From an uncultured Clostridia bacterium (GTDB lineage: Bacteria > Bacillota > Clostridia > Oscillospirales > Ruminococcaceae): a DNA stretch of 6,063 nt. The stretch covers positions 1 to 6,063 of the forward strand of contig CAMWVF010000073.1 of assembly GCA_947177545.1 (NCBI GenBank), given 5' to 3'. The position numbers and the translations under genes are program-made. The notes below the pieces were generated by a model, which saw only the letters and a list, made by a program, of their open reading frames with translations, ran no database searches and had not been told where the DNA came from. Positions 5,005-6,063 of this stretch are shown piece after piece (within the stretch, counting starts at the first letter, position 1; the number at the start of each line of letters is the position of its first letter).

Positions 5005-5973
5005 TCAGTACAGCTCGGGCAGCTCCTCTTTCGTGACCGCGCGGGGACTTGAATACAGCTTTTTCAGATACTCAAAGCTGTTGAATTCCTCCGTTAGACA
5101 AAATATTTTCGACCATGTCATATATCCTGCCCAGCCGATTTTTTCATTGTGTACGGCTTCGGGGTCGGGCAGAGCGCCTATCTCGCCGATAATAGTGATC
5201 TTAGGCTGATCTGTTATCTTGATCAGATCGCAGTACTGCTTTGCGCAGGAGGTGTGTACGTGCTTTTCCGGATACATATCGCTTGAAATAATATCCACCC
5301 TGCCGTCCCCCGGGTAGCACTCGGCTTTGGGACCGTTCCACACCCATATAAGATTGTTCAGCCCGTGAACCTTTGTGTATCGGTCGTACATGATATTCCA
5401 CAGCTTTTTCACCGTCTCGGAACCCTTTGCGCCCCACCAGAACCATGTACCCTCCGCCTCGTGAAAGGGTCGCCACAAAATCGGTACGCCCTTATCGCAG
5501 AACGGACGGAGAAGTCCCGCCATAACGTCCATATCCGCCAGCAGAGCCTTGTTTTCGCGAGTGCCGTCAATGACAGCCTTTTCAGCGTCAAAATCTGTGT
5601 TGTGAGTGTAAAAGGATTTTGAACGTCCGCCCAAGGGTGAGAACCAATGCCACGTAAAGGTTATAAGCCCCTTTTTTTCAGCCCATTCCCAGGCGCGTTT
5701 AAGCGTGCCGTAATTCTCCGTCACCTCGGTAATGCACTCGTCGTCGGTGTCGGAGTAATTTATATTCGGCGAGTAGGAAAGCAGCTCAAAACCCAGTAAA
5801 GCAGGCTCTCGTCCCGTTATTTTTTTGATTTGGAAAAATTCCTCCATAGCCATTGTCTGAGTGTGCTGACCCGTTATCATTTTTTCATAGGTAATGTCCG
5901 AAAGGTATTTCAGCACGTTTTTTACGCACTGCTGCGCATTGGGGTCGGAGGGCTTGTAAATTTTATCACTCAT
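5005..5973 (-). CDS. GH26 beta-mannanase, probably cytoplasmic
   Basis: The 322-residue protein is a single glycoside hydrolase family 26 catalytic domain, an (alpha/beta)8 barrel cutting beta-1,4-mannosidic bonds with retention. ITGQHTQT (33-40) marks the start of the barrel and TWHWFSPLGG (107-116, WHW 108-110) a conserved strand. WRPFHEAEGTWFWWG (167-181) carries the acid/base Glu172 after the family's His171. TIIGEIGALPD (260-270) carries the nucleophile Glu264. WVWN (210-213) and MTWSK (285-289) are typical aromatic cleft segments. There is no signal peptide, CBM, dockerin or anchor. The frame upstream of the ATG meets a TAA at 5989-5991, so no in-frame leader is missing. TGGAGA (5986-5981) gives the ribosome binding site about 8 bases from the start. 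It is therefore likely to act on imported manno- or glucomanno-oligosaccharides. Other GH26 activities (lichenase, beta-1,3-xylanase, mannobiohydrolase) cannot be excluded from sequence alone. Confidence 0.93.
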   Translation of the reverse strand: MSDKIYKPSDPNAQQCVKNVLKYLSDITYEKMITGQHTQTMAMEEFFQIKKITGREPALLGFELLSYSPNINYSDTDDECITEVTENYGTLKRAWEWAEKKGLITFTWHWFSPLGGRSKSFYTHNTDFDAEKAVIDGTRENKALLADMDVMAGLLRPFCDKGVPILWRPFHEAEGTWFWWGAKGSETVKKLWNIMYDRYTKVHGLNNLIWVWNGPKAECYPGDGRVDIISSDMYPEKHVHTSCAKQYCDLIKITDQPKITIIGEIGALPDPEAVHNEKIGWAGYMTWSKIFCLTEEFNSFEYLKKLYSSPRAVTKEELPELY

Positions 5974-6028
5974 AAAAACATCTCCATTTTAAAGGCAGTT
6001 TATCAGATTTCCCGAACACGGAATATCT

Positions 6029-6048
6029 TTAGTAAATTATAATACTAA
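6029..6048. promoter_or_regulatory. inverted repeat centred on the GH26 -10 box (possible operator)
   Basis: TTAGTA (6029-6034) and TACTAA (6043-6048) are perfect inverted 6-base copies separated by 8 bases that contain the whole -10 box. A 20-bp symmetric site placed like this fits a repressor of the mannanase gene. It lacks the central CG usual for LacI-family operators, so the regulator class is unknown. Chance symmetry in AT-rich DNA is possible. Confidence 0.35.
6036..6041 (-). promoter_or_regulatory. -10 box of the GH26 promoter
   Basis: The minus strand reads TATAAT at 6041-6036, about 63 bases before the mannanase start. With a normal 17-base spacer the -35 box would fall at or beyond the window edge, so the promoter is only partly visible. 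Confidence 0.5.
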
Positions 6049-6063
6049 TAGCCAATTAAAAAG

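Noticed and set aside
5830..6042. A 70-codon plus-strand frame across the mannanase start and its promoter
   Set aside because: It is antisense to the GH26 start and has no family resemblance or credible ribosome binding site.

Overview
The window looks like chromosomal DNA from a gut- or rumen-type member of the Clostridia, most likely a Ruminococcus-like bacterium of the Oscillospiraceae. I infer this from the protein styles (a divergent EF-G of the Firmicutes type, a secreted CBM-like surface protein, a GH26 mannanase), the purine-rich Shine-Dalgarno sites, the sigma-A promoters in AT-rich gaps, and the moderate GC content of the genes. This is recognition by eye, not a database result. 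There is no sign of phage, transposon, CRISPR, tRNA or rRNA.

Layout: five genes. (1) 168-2255 +, an EF-G-like translational GTPase with a leader of about 130 nt and an intrinsic terminator at 2277-2308. (2) 2417-3148 +, a secreted protein with one beta-sandwich (CBM-like) domain and a C-terminal membrane anchor. (3) 3404-4381 +, a protein with five membrane segments and a large, probably extracytoplasmic, C-terminal domain of unknown function, followed by a strong terminator at 4391-4426. (4) 4504-4917 +, a Nudix hydrolase of the Ap4A-hydrolase type, followed by a terminator at 4960-4984. (5) 5005-5973 -, a GH26 beta-mannanase without a signal peptide, convergent with the Nudix gene.

Each gene has its own candidate promoter, and three of the four gaps contain a clear intrinsic terminator. 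The genes therefore appear to be separate transcription units, not a pathway operon, and I see no evidence that the five products act together. The loose link is carbohydrate use: the mannanase would cut mannan-type oligosaccharides in the cytoplasm, and the CBM-like protein could sit on the cell surface, but they are not adjacent or co-transcribed.

The least explained parts are: the leader of the EF-G-like gene (inverted repeat over the promoter, three GCAAG boxes that can pair with CTTG boxes up to the ribosome binding site); the 255-bp gap at 3149-3403 (three CGCGTGCG boxes, many alternative stems, a perfect 8-bp hairpin with a heptamer repeat in its loop); and a palindrome on the -10 box of the mannanase gene. 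I did not find a convincing new multi-gene system.
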